DNA of 64,000 nucleotides from Albugo candida (taxonomy: Eukaryota; Oomycota; Peronosporomycetes; Albuginales; Albuginaceae), in the NCBI GenBank assembly GCA_905220665.1, contig CAJNAR010000178.1, positions 62,001 to 126,000 on the forward strand, given 5' to 3'. Numbering within the stretch: position 1 is the first letter of the stretch; every line of letters starts with the position of its first letter. The notes under the pieces were generated by a model, which saw nothing but the letters and a program-made list of their open reading frames with translations, had not been told where the DNA came from and made no database searches. The position numbers and the translations under genes are program-made. This document shows, in pieces, positions 45,841 to 57,563 of the stretch.

Positions 45841-45922
45841 GTGCAAGATAAATGAAACACAAGATTGTCAAGCTGTTTGGTGGATGTAGAGACTGGTCGA
45901 CATGAATGTTTCTTTACACAGG
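45841..45922 (+). promoter_or_regulatory. Diverged SSP leader box upstream of SSP5
   Basis: Recognisable but weaker version of the leader box: the core reads ACACAAGATTGTCAAGCTGT before TTGGTGGA. The 73-bp spacing to the ATG is retained. Confidence 0.45.
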
Positions 45923-45994
45923 AGCATTCGATCTCACTATTTCAACATATCCTCTGTTCACTTTACAATTTTGCAAGGACCACCCACATCGCAA

Positions 45995-46435
45995 ATGGTC
46001 AACATATCACTGGTTACCGTAGTGATGGTCAGTTTGTTTTTACCAGATACAAAGAAGGCAAATGGATATAGTATATATGGCCCCTCGCCTTCAGGAGATT
46101 ATCCCACCTGCATATCTACTTGCCCCACTGATGCTTTTTTAGCTAATCAGATAGTTAGAGTGAAGGACATTCTCGATAGTATGGATAGAGTTAAGCGACC
46201 TCATCATTTATTGCGAGATCTCTATAATGAAGTCCAGAATCTCGTCAAACATCATGAAACTCTTTATTATCTGCTCTCCAACACCTATGGGTTTTACATA
46301 GTCGGTTTCAGTAACGAAGTTATCGCTTGTGCAAAGAAGAAAAGATACCGTGGCAAGGTGATCCTCTCTCGACTTCGTACTAAATCTGAGAAGGTGGCTC
46401 TGTTTGTGTTGTCGACATGCGCTGACGAAAACTGA
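45995..46435 (+). CDS. SSP5, small secreted protein, 146 aa
   Basis: The family start codon at 45995 follows CGCAAATG; the in-frame upstream ATG at 45902 lies in the conserved leader and is rejected. The first 25 or so residues are hydrophobic, MVNISLVTVVMVSLFLPD, giving a plausible though less typical signal peptide. The mature region is basic, with cysteines near its start (CISTCP). The C terminus SEKVALFVLSTCADEN is a diverged version of the family motif. The frame is complete. It is divergent to CAND1 pseudogene 3 and is the most diverged intact member. Confidence 0.75.
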   Translation: MVNISLVTVVMVSLFLPDTKKANGYSIYGPSPSGDYPTCISTCPTDAFLANQIVRVKDILDSMDRVKRPHHLLRDLYNEVQNLVKHHETLYYLLSNTYGFYIVGFSNEVIACAKKKRYRGKVILSRLRTKSEKVALFVLSTCADEN

Positions 46436-48400
46436 CCAAGGTGCTTCCTCGTGCTCTGTACGCATGTTGCACCCTTTACTTTATTACCGGCTAAAGTAAA
46501 TACATATCACCTAATCAATACACCCCTTTATAATCTCCATACGAGACCTGAAAATATGTCATCGCCGGAAACCTATTTTAGTATATGGTCACTAAATATC
46601 AAAATTCCGATGTAGTCCCTTCGCAGAAACTTTTACTTTCATCTTGTAAGTGCAGTCCTCGTATGTGACACCGAAACCTTTCGATAACATCTGTAGCCCG
46701 GTCTCTTGAGACGACCTTGCTCAATCTATATCAACACATGTCTATTTATTTCACACTTGGTGTTCGACTACTATTTTCATGCTTCAAAATGACGTACACC
46801 CTTCAATCACCAAAAAAGTACTGTTTGCATGTCATTCATCTTTGGGCATGAATACAATATCTTTTTTCAAATCAGAAATATCGGAAGCCAGGTTAACGAA
46901 CACTTACGTGTATCGATCTTTACATTGCTAGAAACAAGCTTCCTTATATAATCGTTCTATTTTTCCGAATGTCACGTAAAAGGAGCTCCTTCACCAACCG
47001 TCTTGTTTTCCAGCGCTTAAATATGGTACTGCCCGTTTCACATTAGTCTGAGTAAGAACAATGCGAGCCTGCTATGTGAGAACATTATAATACGGTGAAA
47101 GACACGCTGATTCTCTAAGAAGAAAAATTGAAGCGATTTCGCGACATTAGCGGTATCTTTTTCAAAAACTCGTCCCGACTCAGCTTTGCCGCAAGCTTTT
47201 GCAATATGTATCGATCTCTTCTAGCCTTCAGTGCACCGAGGTCATTGAAAAGTTCACCTGACGATTAATATTTCCAGCTCATGGTTAAACCATCAAGAAC
47301 CATCAAAACAATCTGTCTCACAATTGCGTCGGAAGAAGACAGAGTGTTACATGAGCATACGTAAACATCAGCATTGGTATCTATCTCATATTGTATATAG
47401 CTGAAAGGAAATTTATTGCGCCTAATAAAGAAGAAATTCCAGATAAGTGTAAATTAAAAATTGCTAAATCTACTGAAGAATTGATTGTGCTTGTATACTA
47501 GAAAAAAGTCGATACTCTCTGCATTGAGAATGATTAAATGTCAATGAGTATTCCAGATTAAAATTTCAGCAGAATGTGCCGCTATGTTGTAAGTTTGAGC
47601 AAAAAGAACATTTTAAATGCTGTTGATGACTGCTCCTGTAATTTAGGATGGAAATACGCTAGGATAGCTGTAAGCGAATTATGAGAGGCGATGTCACTCT
47701 ATTAGAAAAGCCATCAGGTAGCTCAAATATCTTACCACACATCTCTGGCCGATCAAGACTTTGACGTGTACATACAGTGCAGAACTTTCCGAGCTACCCA
47801 ACGGATTTATTGAAGAACGTCTCTTGCGTTCTTGAAAACGCGTATGATGCCAAGAGCTTTATCGTCATGACGCGCATACGAGTCATATATTTGCCATTAG
47901 AAGTTTAATCAAATTAGCTCTTTTCGAGACCATGAAAGCTCGTGGTGCATGATACGTTCAGAATTTATCAACTTGGTAGCGTCTTCTAAGCAAGCCAAAA
48001 CATTCTAAGCAGCATCGTACCCGAGTCGCTTGCTCCTTCACCTTATATCATCTTTCAGTTGCTGCGGTGAGAGGATGTATTGTACAGCAAGCCCAAACAT
48101 ATCACGTTTGCAATACGCAGCATTGCCAAGGGAAACATGGCAAGCGATTCCTTACTGCACTACAACAAGACTCATATTTGGCAATATGTATGAAAGTCTT
48201 CACACGTTTCAAGTAAAATCGCTGGTTGTCATATCCGCTTTGCATTACAAGGGTATTGCCAGGCATAATATTGCTAATGAGTTTCAATGACGACTTCTCA
48301 ATTAGCCGGCTACTACGTAACCCGCCAATTTAGTACAACACAACTCGAAAAACTACCTTTTTCAACTCTTTCCTCTCGAAAACATTAGTCCAAGTCGACA
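46436..48400. other. Intergenic region between SSP5 and the LINE
   Basis: AT-rich and without a supported gene. Scattered similarity to the SSP4 downstream region (for example 47690-47990 against 40350-40440) suggests an old repeat unit. The stretch 48000-48400 immediately before the retroelement shows no recognisable feature. Confidence 0.4.
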
Positions 48401-48577
48401 TATCGACACAACCCAGGGTGCTAGCGTCCACTTGTAGTGACGTGGCAACCCTCATGAGTCACCCTGTTTGGGTGATTGCATGATTGTTGATGAGTCATCA
48501 CCCCTATGTGATGACGTGGAAAGTACCCCCACCCCCGGTGTGACGGTACTGATTAATACCGGTACTACCGGTGGTAC

Positions 48578-50841
48578 ATGCGTACTGTCGTTGCCTCGTC
48601 ACAGGGTGACTCAAAGGCAACTACAAGTGTGGACGACACTAAAAGTCCCACTTTGGCTGACCTGATCAAGTCACAGGAGTCCTTGCGTAAGGGTCAGGCT
48701 AGAGCTCGGGCGAAATTTCGCGTGGAGCTCCCAAAGCCGAAAGCCTCGGATATCGAGTCTATTATGCGACTGTATGCTGATGGACAACATCCTGAGTGGT
48801 CGATGTTGGCAGAAAAATTGGAGGCAGCGAAGCCTTTTAAGGTCTCCAAAGCCACCTTTCCCATGATTCTGGAAACAGGTCAAGCGTTGGTGCGTACACC
48901 AAACGGAAAATCCTGTCTTCCCTTATGAAAGATCATGGGAATCCAGTATTCGAGAGCCTACTGGAGAGCAGAGCCATTGCTCAAGTATCAAAGATGCCTG
49001 GTGGCAATCTTCGAGTGATGGTTTCCACGGAGGATGCTTGACAACAGCTGGAGTGCCAGACGACAACCATCCTCGGGTCTCAATACTTTTTTCGGGAGTA
49101 CGATTCTCTCGAATCCAAATACTACCTGGATATATTTGGAGTGGGCGTGGAGGAAGAACGGATTCCGATTTTACGTTCTCTTCACAGTCTAGGATGTCCA
49201 ATAGTCTTTGCTACTTTCCACGAAACTGTTCCGTGCAAGGGTGTCGTGATGTCGACGTGGATAGTGTACTTTAGTACTCCTACGTGCCCTCCACAGCTGG
49301 TCCGCATCGGTAAAGTATGCGAACAAATTGGATACGAAAATTTGCTTTACCCTGTGCGAGGGAAACACGCTCCTATCCCATCGGAACGACCACGTTTTGG
49401 TCAACATGGTCCTTATTGCTTGGATTTGGGTGCTACCTCAACCACGGGACCACGGCAACAACAATCCAAAAAGCAAAAGAAAAAGAAAAACCACAATTAA
49501 AATCAACCGCAACAAATACCGAAACAGCAACCAGAACAAACAAACACGCCAACGGCGCTCGTAGTGGCACCACAGCCGGTAGTGAAGCCAGTTCTCAGTC
49601 AAGAATTGGAAGCGAGAAAATCTGAACGGAAGTTATCCGATCAAATCTCGTTGGAGCTTAATACTCCTCCAACTATCACACCACCAGGGGCATCAGCCTT
49701 ATTGCAGCCCTCTCCTCCCATCCTTCAGCTGACCAGTCAGTCATATTCAAAACCACGGGTGGAGCGGGATGGGGCTATATCCATGAAGTTGGCATGGACG
49801 AGTGGAAAACGTAACCGGGCGGAGCCGTCCGAACAAATGGTCTCCAAAATACCACCTCTTGCGCTTCCAAAGTTAGCGACAAGTAACTACTTTTCCGTGC
49901 TCGCAACTATGGAGGTGGAGATCGAAGAAGTAAAAGCGGTTGCCAATCCAGAGAATGGCAATCGCGTCCAAATCATCCCCGTGAAAGCACTGATGCCAAA
50001 AGAGGTGGCCACCTCGAAAGAGGCGGCACACTTTTATCAAAAACGTCATACAACAATCGAGAAATCGGAACGGCCAACCCGAGTTGGTGAAATAGGGGAG
50101 CTAATGGAAATCGATTCGAAAAATGCCCTTCACTCACTCCGACCGGACAAGCTGGTCCAAGCGGATTCTTGCATCCCTCATGTGCGGAAGCTAATCCAGT
50201 TCTGCACAAATCCGGACAAAATCATCCGAGCGGCACTTGATCATCCGATCACGATGAATGGTGTGCTACTTGCGTGTATGGAGTCGAATGATAAAGCTTT
50301 GGATGAAGTGGCTCATCTACTTATGATAAATCGCGTTTTTGCAACTCACAATCTCGGCGAAGATGTTACGTTTGCGACGCGATGGAGTCGCCACGTTGGT
50401 GGAAAAGTTCCCTCCAAGCGATCTGTACTGTTCGAGAAAGTAATGTCGTGGTGGACGTCAGTGCCGGACATCGTTATCGGTTTGACTCGAGCAACGAAAG
50501 CTCTCGCGTTGTTGGAACTTTTATTCATGTGTACTGCTCCGACATTCTACACCAACGACCACTGGATCCAATATCTCACCGATGGACCAGTGATCTGGAT
50601 TCCGGGTCATCATTGTCGTTTACTTCCAACCAATGTGATCATATCCTTCTTCCGCTCCGACGTTGGGATAAAGTGTTGGTCTCAATGGTTTGGAGGTAGA
50701 TGGCGTGGACTTCTTCATGGTGACATCGCTGAGCTTTCCGTCAATCTCAGCTTTTTTCCAGAGGAGCACACAACACTTCACCTCTCACAACAAGATGGTG
50801 AAATGAGGTTGATTACTGGTCCACTTCAGCGTGAATGCTAA
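48578..50841 (+). pseudogene. LINE ORF1 (broken)
   Basis: Three open segments in different frames (48578-48928, about 49141-49500 and 49564-50841) together would give a protein of about 700 residues. Its middle is rich in lysine, glutamine, threonine and proline. This fits a nucleic-acid-binding ORF1, but I see no zinc knuckle or RRM. The final segment ends with a stop 11 bp into the following frame, so ORF1 and ORF2 overlap slightly, as in many LINEs. An in-frame TGA near 49039 and the frame changes make it non-functional. Confidence 0.6.
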
Positions 50842-53800
50842 GGGCTCCTCGATTATTTCAACGTGGAACAATGTCTCAGCACTCACGGTGAATGTTAATG
50901 GAATTCATAAAAATGGTCATCTTTTTATCGACCACATCTTATCACAACACTCCATTTGTTGTGTTCAAGAAACCAAGTTTCACGATCACAACCAACTGGA
51001 ATCATTTCAATTTTTATTATCCTCAAAAATGCAGCACAAAATGTTTGTCAATGATCACAACAGTGCTTTTCTCCATCCGACTCAAAACCGCAGTGGCGGC
51101 GTCATGACAATCCTTCGTTCGGACTTTCCCGGTTATGAAACAGCTGAAGAACTCACCGATCGAAGCATTCGAAATCGTTATTTGGTTCTGCGTCTTCTCA
51201 TTCACGATGCACCGGTGTATATTCACAATGTATATGCACCGGTCAAGGCCGAGGAACGAGTGGGTTTTTATGAGTTATTGCTTTCCAACACTTTCGAATC
51301 GACCGCATCACATATCGTATTTGGTGATTTCAACACACCACTCGATCCAGCTATCGATGCTTCTAGTGGAATTAGCGTGTTTGGTTCATTCACAATGTAT
51401 ATGTTTCGGTCAAGGCCGAGGAACGAGTGGGTTTTTATGAGTTATTGCTCTCCAACACTTTCAAATCGACCGCAACACATATCGTATTTGGTGATTTCAA
51501 CACACCACTCGATCCGGCTATCGATGCTTCGAGTGGAACAATTCGACACGAACCAAGTCGATTAGCCTGTTTGGAATGGCTTTCACAGTTGGGTGTGGTA
51601 GACGCTTGGCGAATCCAACATCCGACTGTAAAAGTACTTACAGGACCATTACCGCGCAAGAATCGACTTGATTATATTTGCATGTCGGAAGAGCTATTCA
51701 ATATGGTATACAAAACCTCTGAGTATTTCCGTTCACGACATGCGGGAGATCATCTGGCACAAAAAGTAACTTTTGCAAATCCAACTCAATCTCCGGGTCG
51801 AGGATATTAGAAATGTTCATTACGACTATTTGAATATCCTAAAGTTGTCGAAGCAATCAAATTGGAAGCGATTGTGGTGCTCGAACAGTTACGGACAACT
51901 TCGAATCCCGTTAAAATGTGGGAAAGTTGGAAGACGAAAATCAAGAAACAGCTTCAAAGCATTGAAAAAAAGGTTGCAAAAGATAGCCGACGTGACGTTG
52001 AGTCTAGCCAGCGTGTTTTGGAAGTCGCAGCAGCTCGATATCGCATTCAAGACAACAATGAGTCACGGTATTTTTACAAATCGAGTCTCCAACAATTTAA
52101 AATTTCAGTCGAAAACAACGCGAAATATAACCAAGATGAATGTTTCGACCATCACGTGAAGCATATAGAGAACTCTCACAAGCATTTTTTTCGCCCTCCG
52201 GATAGTTCTTGTCGTCGCGTGCCGATCGAAAATGTTACAAAAAAATGTGGTACCGTGACATCGAACCCGAGGGAGATTATTGACGAATTCAGAGATCATT
52301 GGGGGGGGGTGTCATGGGCTCTGTTTATAGCTCTGAAACCGACCCAAATGTTCCATCTGAAAGAAAGCAAAAAACGTTACTCGATTCCATTCAAGTTTTC
52401 CTTGCCTCAGCAGAGCAAGACCGTCTCACAACTCGCTTAAGTACGACCCAGATGGCGGGGGCGATCAAGCACATGCGAAGTAGTTCTTCTCCAGGTATGG
52501 ATGGACTACCAGCTGCGTTTTATCAGCTTGATCCGGAAACGTTTGGCGAGTATATGAAGATCGTCTTCAAATATCAGCTGGAAAGAGGAATTTTACTTCG
52601 ATCACAACGTCACTCGGCAATAACATTATTGCACAAAAAAAGGATCACGAGGTGATCCTGGCAACTATCGACGATCGCACGGCTTTGCGTCGATGGGAAA
52701 GTTCTTTCGAAACTGTTGGCTTACCGATTGCAACGTTTTTTGCCAAAATTGATCCATCAAGATCGAAAGCATTTGTGCGAGGAAGGTCAACGCATCACCA
52801 TATTCGCCATCTCACCGACATTCAAGACTTGGTCACTCATCGTGGAGAGGAAGCTTATGCGACTTTTCTCGACTTTGAGAAAGCTTATGATCGAGTCAAT
52901 TGGTCGTACATTTTTCGCGTTTTGGAAAAAAATGGGTATCACACCGTCCATTACACCACGACGTGGAGTGAAACAAGGTGATCCTCTCTCAGCATTACGT
53001 TATCTGATGACGATCGAACCTTTGAGAAATTTACTTCGTCAACATGAAGAACATGGCATTTGGATTAATGGCACGACTGTCGCAACTGGATTATTTTTTG
53101 CGGACGATTCGACATTGCTTTCAGAGACACCAAATGGTGTTTTGACGCAACTCGAACTCGTCCGAGTGTACTGCGATGGATCAGGTGCGAAACTCAACTT
53201 GAGTAAATCATCTTTGCTCTCGCTGAATCATACCATGCCGTGTCCACGTATTCCCAATTTGACCTTAATGGGTCCGGAGGATTCGGCCAAGTATTTGGTT
53301 ATTCCGCTCGGCCAGAAATCGACTCATTCGATGGTTATTTCAACTCTCGACAAGCGTTTTTACAATGGGTTTGGTGTTTGGTTTTGACGAGCACGAACTG
53401 TTCGGGGTCGACTACTGATTTCGCAGACGATGATTTTATCACGTTTGTGGCATTACACGATGCACGTGGACACACCAGCAGTGACTATTCGACAGTGGCA
53501 ATCGATGTTAAATCGATTCGTGCTTGGTCAGAAACACAAAAAAGATTCAAAACATGTTCACCTACTTAGCAAAGAGTTTTTATATCTTCGCCGACAAGAT
53601 GGTGGATTACGAGTTCCTTTTTTGGTGGGACGCTTAAAGCTACAACGTATTCAATTCCTTCAGCACTTCGCATCCGATGCGTCAACAAGTATTCCTGCGA
53701 ATTGGACAACTGCTTCGACGGAATTATTACAACTTATCCAACCTTCCTTTGGACCACACAAGCCGATGGATATATTCACCATCGCACCACATCGACATGG

Positions 53801-54836
53801 GAAAATGGTTCACTGGGAAAGCTAATCTTCATGGTGGAAACACGCATTTAAAATATGGCATCAGATGGATTGGAGCATTCCAATATCAGACTTAAATGTT
53901 TCACAACGCCGTCAGTACTACAGGGAACAACCGATGTGGTTTCACTGCGACCAAAAGTTACATTACGAAGCTGCTACTCGTAATCCGAGTACGCAAAACG
54001 TTTGTTACAATCTTGGTATGGTGGACGAACCACATCGCACATTTCGGAAATCGTTCGCTACGCTTTTCGAGATCCGAAGTCTGCAAGATTTTTTTCGGGA
54101 AGGTGACACATGGCCAACGAGAGAAGATTTCGTCGCCAACTATTACAACGACGAAGAGCTGAACACATCGGATATGGCTGAAGAAAAGTTGCTGAGTCGA
54201 CTTTACAATGAAGTCACTCAGATTCTCCAGCGTATCCACTTGACGATTGGTATCATCACTTGGATTATACCAACCACAAGTGGCAAGATCTCGTTTCTGG
54301 TTCTTAATCGATATTCAGCCCGACATCATATTGTGCACGCAGCCTTCGTGTGGGGCAGTGGAATCCGATCAACCTCTCTTTTTAAAGTGCGATCACACGG
54401 CACAGTTATGGAGGGAGTTACTTCCTAGTTGGGATCAGTTTTTCTCCTCCCGACCACGTTGGACGCATATTGCATGTGCAATCGTACCAACGCTACGGTC
54501 GGATTGGAAAGACTATTTCGACATTATATCAGAATTATGGCTTGCATTGCAAGCGGTGACACTGCACTTCGTCTGAACAGATCGGAATCGTTGTTTGTTC
54601 GATCGGCGACAGCAACTCCGACAGTTCCAGCACTTTTCGTGATCTACACCACGTTTAGTACGCACGTTCGGTACTTTCGAAGACAGTGTTACGACCAAGA
54701 GGAACGCATTCGGCTTGCAAAGTTGCTGGATCCACTCGCAACGCAAGGATCATTTGGTGGATTTTTCAGAAGTCAAAGATCATTGCTGCGGGTCCGGCAC
54801 AGGCGAGTGGAAGGGCAGGTGCAACTCAGATCCTAG
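50831..54836 (+). pseudogene. LINE ORF2: endonuclease, reverse transcriptase, C-terminal zinc motif (broken)
   Basis: The AP-type endonuclease domain shows CCVQETKFHD, HNVYAP, VFGDFNTPLD and RLDYICMS. Reverse transcriptase motifs follow at about 52440-53230: SSSPGMDGLPAAFYQLD, TFLDFEKAYDRVNWSY, GVKQGDPLSA and the catalytic FADDS. Near 54320 a C-x4-C...CDHTAQLW segment matches the zinc-binding domain after many LINE RTs. Frameshifts occur throughout, including at a nine-G run at 52301-52309 and across a 167-bp internal duplication at 51221-51540. No RNase H is evident. Confidence 0.85.
51221..51540 (+). repeat. 167-bp tandem duplication inside the LINE endonuclease
   Basis: 51221-51387 and 51388-51540 repeat the same segment, both starting ATTCACAATGTATATG and running through GTGATTTCAACACACCACTC. 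The period is 167 bp, not a multiple of three, so the duplication shifts the reading frame. The two copies differ at only a few sites, so it is young relative to the element. Confidence 0.85.
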
Positions 54837-54950
54837 TCCTACTTGGCTGGTTATGCTCACCGTAGCATGGCGCATACCAATTTGCAAATCACGGTACTTT
54901 TGGACCATTTTTACAACTTTATAACTTTACAACTTTACAGCATTTACAAG

Positions 54951-57106
54951 CTGGACACAGTCTCGTATTAAGGGTGCTGAGGCTACTACGATACGAGATT
55001 ATCAACGAGACGACAACTTATCATCTCTCACAGGTATTTCACGAAACCTTTTTTATATGCATATATGTTATTTGAGATAGCCTAGGCAACTAGAGAAGTC
55101 AGTTAGTCTAATTCTAGTAATATAGACACCTTCAACTGAGTTTCAATTACTCAGCAGAGAAGAAAACGCGCGCTCAATTTGTCAGCATCTTAGCTGCATC
55201 GGTTTTGATCGGTGATGACATCAGAAGAGCGATACAGTAAGATCAAGTGGAATCGGACTGGTATCTCATCCAGGAAATAATAGAGTTAAATCATGAGTAG
55301 AAGCATGCGACAAAGAGAATTATTACTTAAAACTGGCTAATAGAGGAGAACCGAGTTGATTGTCGTCTCAGCGTATTCTTAACCGGTTTGCACGATTGCA
55401 GAGCCTTTCAAGTCGATCTTCAGCGTCTTGGCAGCCAGGTTGCAGATGACATGTTCAGCTTTATCTGTTTATGTTACTCGATCTTACCCGTTCCTTGTCC
55501 TTCATGAGTGTGCGACTACATAGTTAAAAAATAGTTGTTTTTATTTTACTTCACAGCAAAGCAATTAAACCGAGAATCATCGATCGCCGTTTCTCTGCGA
55601 AATTTCAGGCGGCACACAATGCAAAATCTTCAAAAAACAGCAAGGAGTTTAGTTATCGCGTCTTCGAAAGTACATTCTATGCTCAAAAGCCCAGTTGTGG
55701 AGCTTTTCATACCGAAAATATGGACAATTAGTGATGCTTCACATGCGTAAGTATATGGGTACTATCGCGGAAACAATGATGCCTACAGTGAAATGCCATA
55801 AGAGAGTATCTTCGACCAGTAAGTGAAAGCGCAGAAAACAATTGAACGCTCTGCAGTATGCTAAGGAAATTATGGCCGGAATAAATGGTTGTAAGCCAAT
55901 TTGACCTTGTCTAGAAATTATTTTCGGTTCAGGAAGTTTACGTTGCACCATTATGTATATTTATCTAGTGCTTACGCAAGCAGAAGTCGTTTAGGGAGAG
56001 ACAAGTTTCGTGCAATTTGCATGTGTGGGGTTGATGTCTGAGACGTGAAAAACTAGATCGAAATGGAGTTGGATACAAAATCCTGTCTCCATTTTCTTGG
56101 CTGCTCAGCAACGTCGAGCCTTTGTGTACGGTACAGTTGACCATAATTGGTATCGTGTGAATATCTCAGAAATACATATATATGAGTAAGCAGTGGAGAC
56201 GGCCAGTAGAAAAGCGTGCTATTAGCGCTGTTCTTTAGACGTTTCGGTGAAAGTTATGCTGATCAACCGAGATTTGTGATATCAGTACATGATGACCTCG
56301 ACAATGCCATCCCTGTAACGTATCGTTACTTTACATTGCCAGTCACCAGGATCCTAGTAAATCAGGACAAAGTTGCCGTATTTCAACACTCGTAGCTTAC
56401 GTCCGGTGCGCACTTGATCGGTGTCAATATGAGTGTAAAGAGTTCGCTCAGTCGGATACCCAACCATCCCAATTTAGTTCTCAATACCGCTCATATTCAT
56501 CGACAAAAAGAAAGGGTACTTGCTACCTTCTTTTATCGACACCATGCCAATACTCTTGTATGCACCTGCAGTGTTCTATCTTTTCTCGATGAAATTGGAG
56601 AGAGCCCGTCTGGCTACTACCTGCTGAGGTGATCCGAGCTTCCTGTATTAGACATATGAAGCGATCAACATCAACAAACGAAGCAAAGTGAATGGCGATC
56701 TTGCGTCGCTAATGGGATACATGGCTCGCTCCATGCAGTATCAATGTTCGAGAATGTACGATTGAAAAATTCCGGACTTTCATGACTTCGTGAGTATGTG
56801 CCGATAACGAAACTATGAATCCATTCGATTAGTTTGAATGATATGAAGGAACGTCAGGCTCCTGAAAGAGGATAGATGTTGCGCTTGTACAATAAACACA
56901 GCTTTCAAGTGAAGTCCTCAAAGAATAATACGACATTAGGCGAGCATCATCACGATTTTAACCGGATATGTGTCAGAAGATGATGAAGAGCCTCGATCAC
57001 GTATAAAGAAATCATAGAACTGAGAAGGAACAGGGTGAATTGTTTCGAAAAAAAACGATTGAATAAACTGAAAGATAGGCAACATACATCTCACCCAGAT
57101 ACGACT
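54951..57106. repeat. SSP6 downstream repeat region
   Basis: No gene. About 55880-56420 resembles 3030-3560 (TCAGCAACGTCGAG and AAAAGCGTGCT-type blocks), the order expected downstream of a minus-strand SSP gene. The rest shows nothing recognisable. Confidence 0.45.
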
Positions 57107-57563
57107 TCAGCTTTTGGGTGGGATCTGACTGCATTCGGATAAGATATAAAACGCCACTTTCTCACTTTCTCCGTACTTTTCGAGGTAGGCATAGCCGAGG
57201 TGCTTATGCTCGTAAACATAAGACAGGAAACGAGGGGATATTGGAAAAACGTTGAAGCAACTGCATTGTATCTTCTTTGTTATTTGGTGGCATGTTTTGA
57301 GGAAAGCCAAGACGTATTCTATCAAACATTTTTCACATAAACCATGATATTCCGATGATTCTCCCACCGAGCTACAATCACGGACATTGTCACTTATTCT
57401 GCTTCTATTCACAGACATCAATGCTCTATCGAGTTCGGCACCATAATTGACACATGCGAAACGAAATGTAACAGGAGATGGTAATATTGAATTAGAAACG
57501 ACCCAATTTATCTCCTCAGTATTCTGAGATAACACAGTGGCCAGGAAAACGGAGAGCAATCAT
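57107..57563 (-). pseudogene. SSP6, small secreted protein with a frameshift in the signal peptide
   Basis: The main frame (150 codons to 57107) starts only with TTG at 57559. The family ATG lies just upstream at 57563 in another frame and reads MIALRFPG before stopping after 15 codons. A single-base change after MIAL would restore agreement with SSP1 and SSP7, so the break is at the signal peptide. The mature region is otherwise clean, with cysteines in pairs and an excellent C-terminal motif, SEKVAFYILSECSQ, nine residues from the 150-codon end. It could be a recent pseudogene, or a sequence error. Confidence 0.65.

Larger units (their letters stand above)
48400..54950 (+). mobile_element. 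Decayed LINE (non-LTR) retrotransposon
   Basis: Two consecutive open regions with endonuclease and reverse transcriptase, no LTRs, and a 3' end rich in TTTACAAC-like units (54903-54940) indicate a LINE. Frames are interrupted many times, so it is inactive. The 5' boundary is uncertain: the first clear coding starts at 48578, preceded by GC-richer, repetitive TGACG/TCACC sequence from about 48420. I could not identify target-site duplications. Confidence 0.85.
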
